Assembly (NCBI GenBank): GCA_002710765.1
Contig: PALK01000030.1
Location: 14,089-19,219, forward strand
DNA length: 5,131 bases
Source: Rickettsiales bacterium
GTDB lineage: Bacteria > Pseudomonadota > Alphaproteobacteria > Methylaequorales > Methylaequoraceae
Reading direction: 5' to 3'
Positions 4,643-5,131 of the stretch are shown piece after piece. Within the stretch, counting starts at the first letter, position 1, and each line of letters starts with the position of its first letter. The position numbers and the translations under genes are program-made. The notes beneath the pieces are model-generated. The model did no database searches, had not been told where the DNA came from, and was given only the letters and a program-made list of their open reading frames with translations.

Positions 4643-5131
4643 CTACCAGAAGAAGAATCCACCGACACCACCAAATACATCTTCAGTAGCTCCACCCATG
4701 TGGAAGTTTTGAGTTACATAACCACCTTCAGCAATAAGTCTGAAGCTGTCATTAACGTTATGCCAAATCATACCTGAATGCATATCTTGATAGTTAACTT
4801 CTGCAATAGCAGTACTTGTGATTTCATTTTGTGTTTGAAGTTTTACGTTCCCACCATATGAATATCCAATGCTAGTACCTTGACCTAAGTCTACAGTACC
4901 TTGCAAGTAACCACCATAAGAGTTAAATGCTTTACCTACAGCGTCTAATGCGCCTTCAGTGTGCTGACCTCTCATACCCATTCCAGAACCATAAAAGCCA
5001 GCAGCAGTTATAGCAATGTTATTGTATGTAAGTTTAGTACCCCAAGCACCACCTGCTGAATCTACACCCTTATCACAAGTAGTATTACCTGCAACATTTC
5101 CTGGTGTATTAGTATTAGCATTTTGACAAGT
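4643..5131 (-). CDS. Outer-membrane porin, C-terminal 162 residues (5' end beyond window)
   Basis: The open frame continues without a stop from the right edge (5131) to TAG at 4643, so the internal ATGs near 4981 are not the start. The visible part has alternating strand-like segments rich in Gly, Tyr, Thr and Asn: a KLTYNNIAITAAGFYGSG stretch (visible residues 33-50), then YGGYLQGTVDLGQGTSIGYS and others. It ends in Gly-Gly-Phe-Phe-Phe-Trp, and a terminal aromatic residue is the recognition signal for barrel insertion by the BAM complex. This pattern fits the Gram-negative general porin family, which allows passive diffusion of small solutes across the outer membrane. Two cysteines (visible residues 2 and 19) bracket a Thr/Asn/Gly-rich stretch that looks like an extracellular loop. 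Composition is less AT-rich than in neighbours, as for an abundant protein. The exact porin subfamily and substrate cannot be told. Confidence 0.82.
   Translation of the reverse strand, partial: TCQNANTNTPGNVAGNTTCDKGVDSAGGAWGTKLTYNNIAITAAGFYGSGMGMRGQHTEGALDAVGKAFNSYGGYLQGTVDLGQGTSIGYSYGGNVKLQTQNEITSTAIAEVNYQDMHSGMIWHNVNDSFRLIAEGGYVTQNFHMGGATEDVFGGVGGFFFW

Noticed and set aside
4643..4981. Porin as a complete 112-residue gene starting at 4981
   Set aside because: The frame is open for 50 more codons to the window edge with porin-like strand sequence, so this ATG is internal.
1..5131. tRNA, rRNA, CRISPR array, transposon or phage features
   Set aside because: No cloverleaf-like or regularly spaced repeats, transposase motifs or terminal inverted repeats were seen on either strand.

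Overview
The window is very AT-rich, with short intergenic gaps and many poly-A/T tracts, as in a streamlined marine bacterium. It carries a blue-tuned proteorhodopsin followed on the same (minus) strand by crtE and the first codons of crtI. This is the usual start of a retinal (beta-carotene) biosynthesis cluster. A DUF3126-type protein (a family I know from Alphaproteobacteria), a DUF3429-type membrane protein and a porin point to a low-GC marine alphaproteobacterium, for example SAR11-like or AEGEAN-169/HIMB59-like. This assignment is inferred from gene content and remembered families, not from a search. SAR86-type gammaproteobacteria also carry such cassettes and are not excluded.

Layout, right to left on the minus strand. 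A porin 3' part (5131-4643, cut by the window edge) ends in a strong intrinsic terminator (4577-4610). A probable lipoprotein with a coiled coil, a Pro/Tyr/Gln/Asn-rich linker and a C-terminal SHOCT-like domain (4561-3542) starts just after it. Next comes a two-gene plus-strand island: a DUF3126 protein (2609-2821) and an overlapping secreted, probably beta-rich envelope protein (2799-3545). The stop codon of the latter overlaps that of the convergent lipoprotein gene. A DUF3429 membrane protein (2544-2137) diverges from the island. The proteorhodopsin (1934-1242) has its own extended -10 promoter and a good Shine-Dalgarno. It is followed by a hairpin terminator whose U-tract directly abuts the crtE start codon. 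crtE (1180-98) and crtI (64 to beyond the window edge) follow.

Functionally, CrtE makes geranylgeranyl diphosphate. Genes beyond the left edge (crtI, and presumably crtB, crtY and blh) would convert it to beta-carotene and retinal. Retinal binds the Schiff-base lysine of the proteorhodopsin to give a light-driven proton pump. The terminator between the opsin and crtE suggests that much opsin mRNA and little biosynthetic-enzyme mRNA are made from one promoter. The other genes are envelope or uncharacterised genes with no evident link to phototrophy. I see no tRNA, rRNA, CRISPR array, transposon or integrase.
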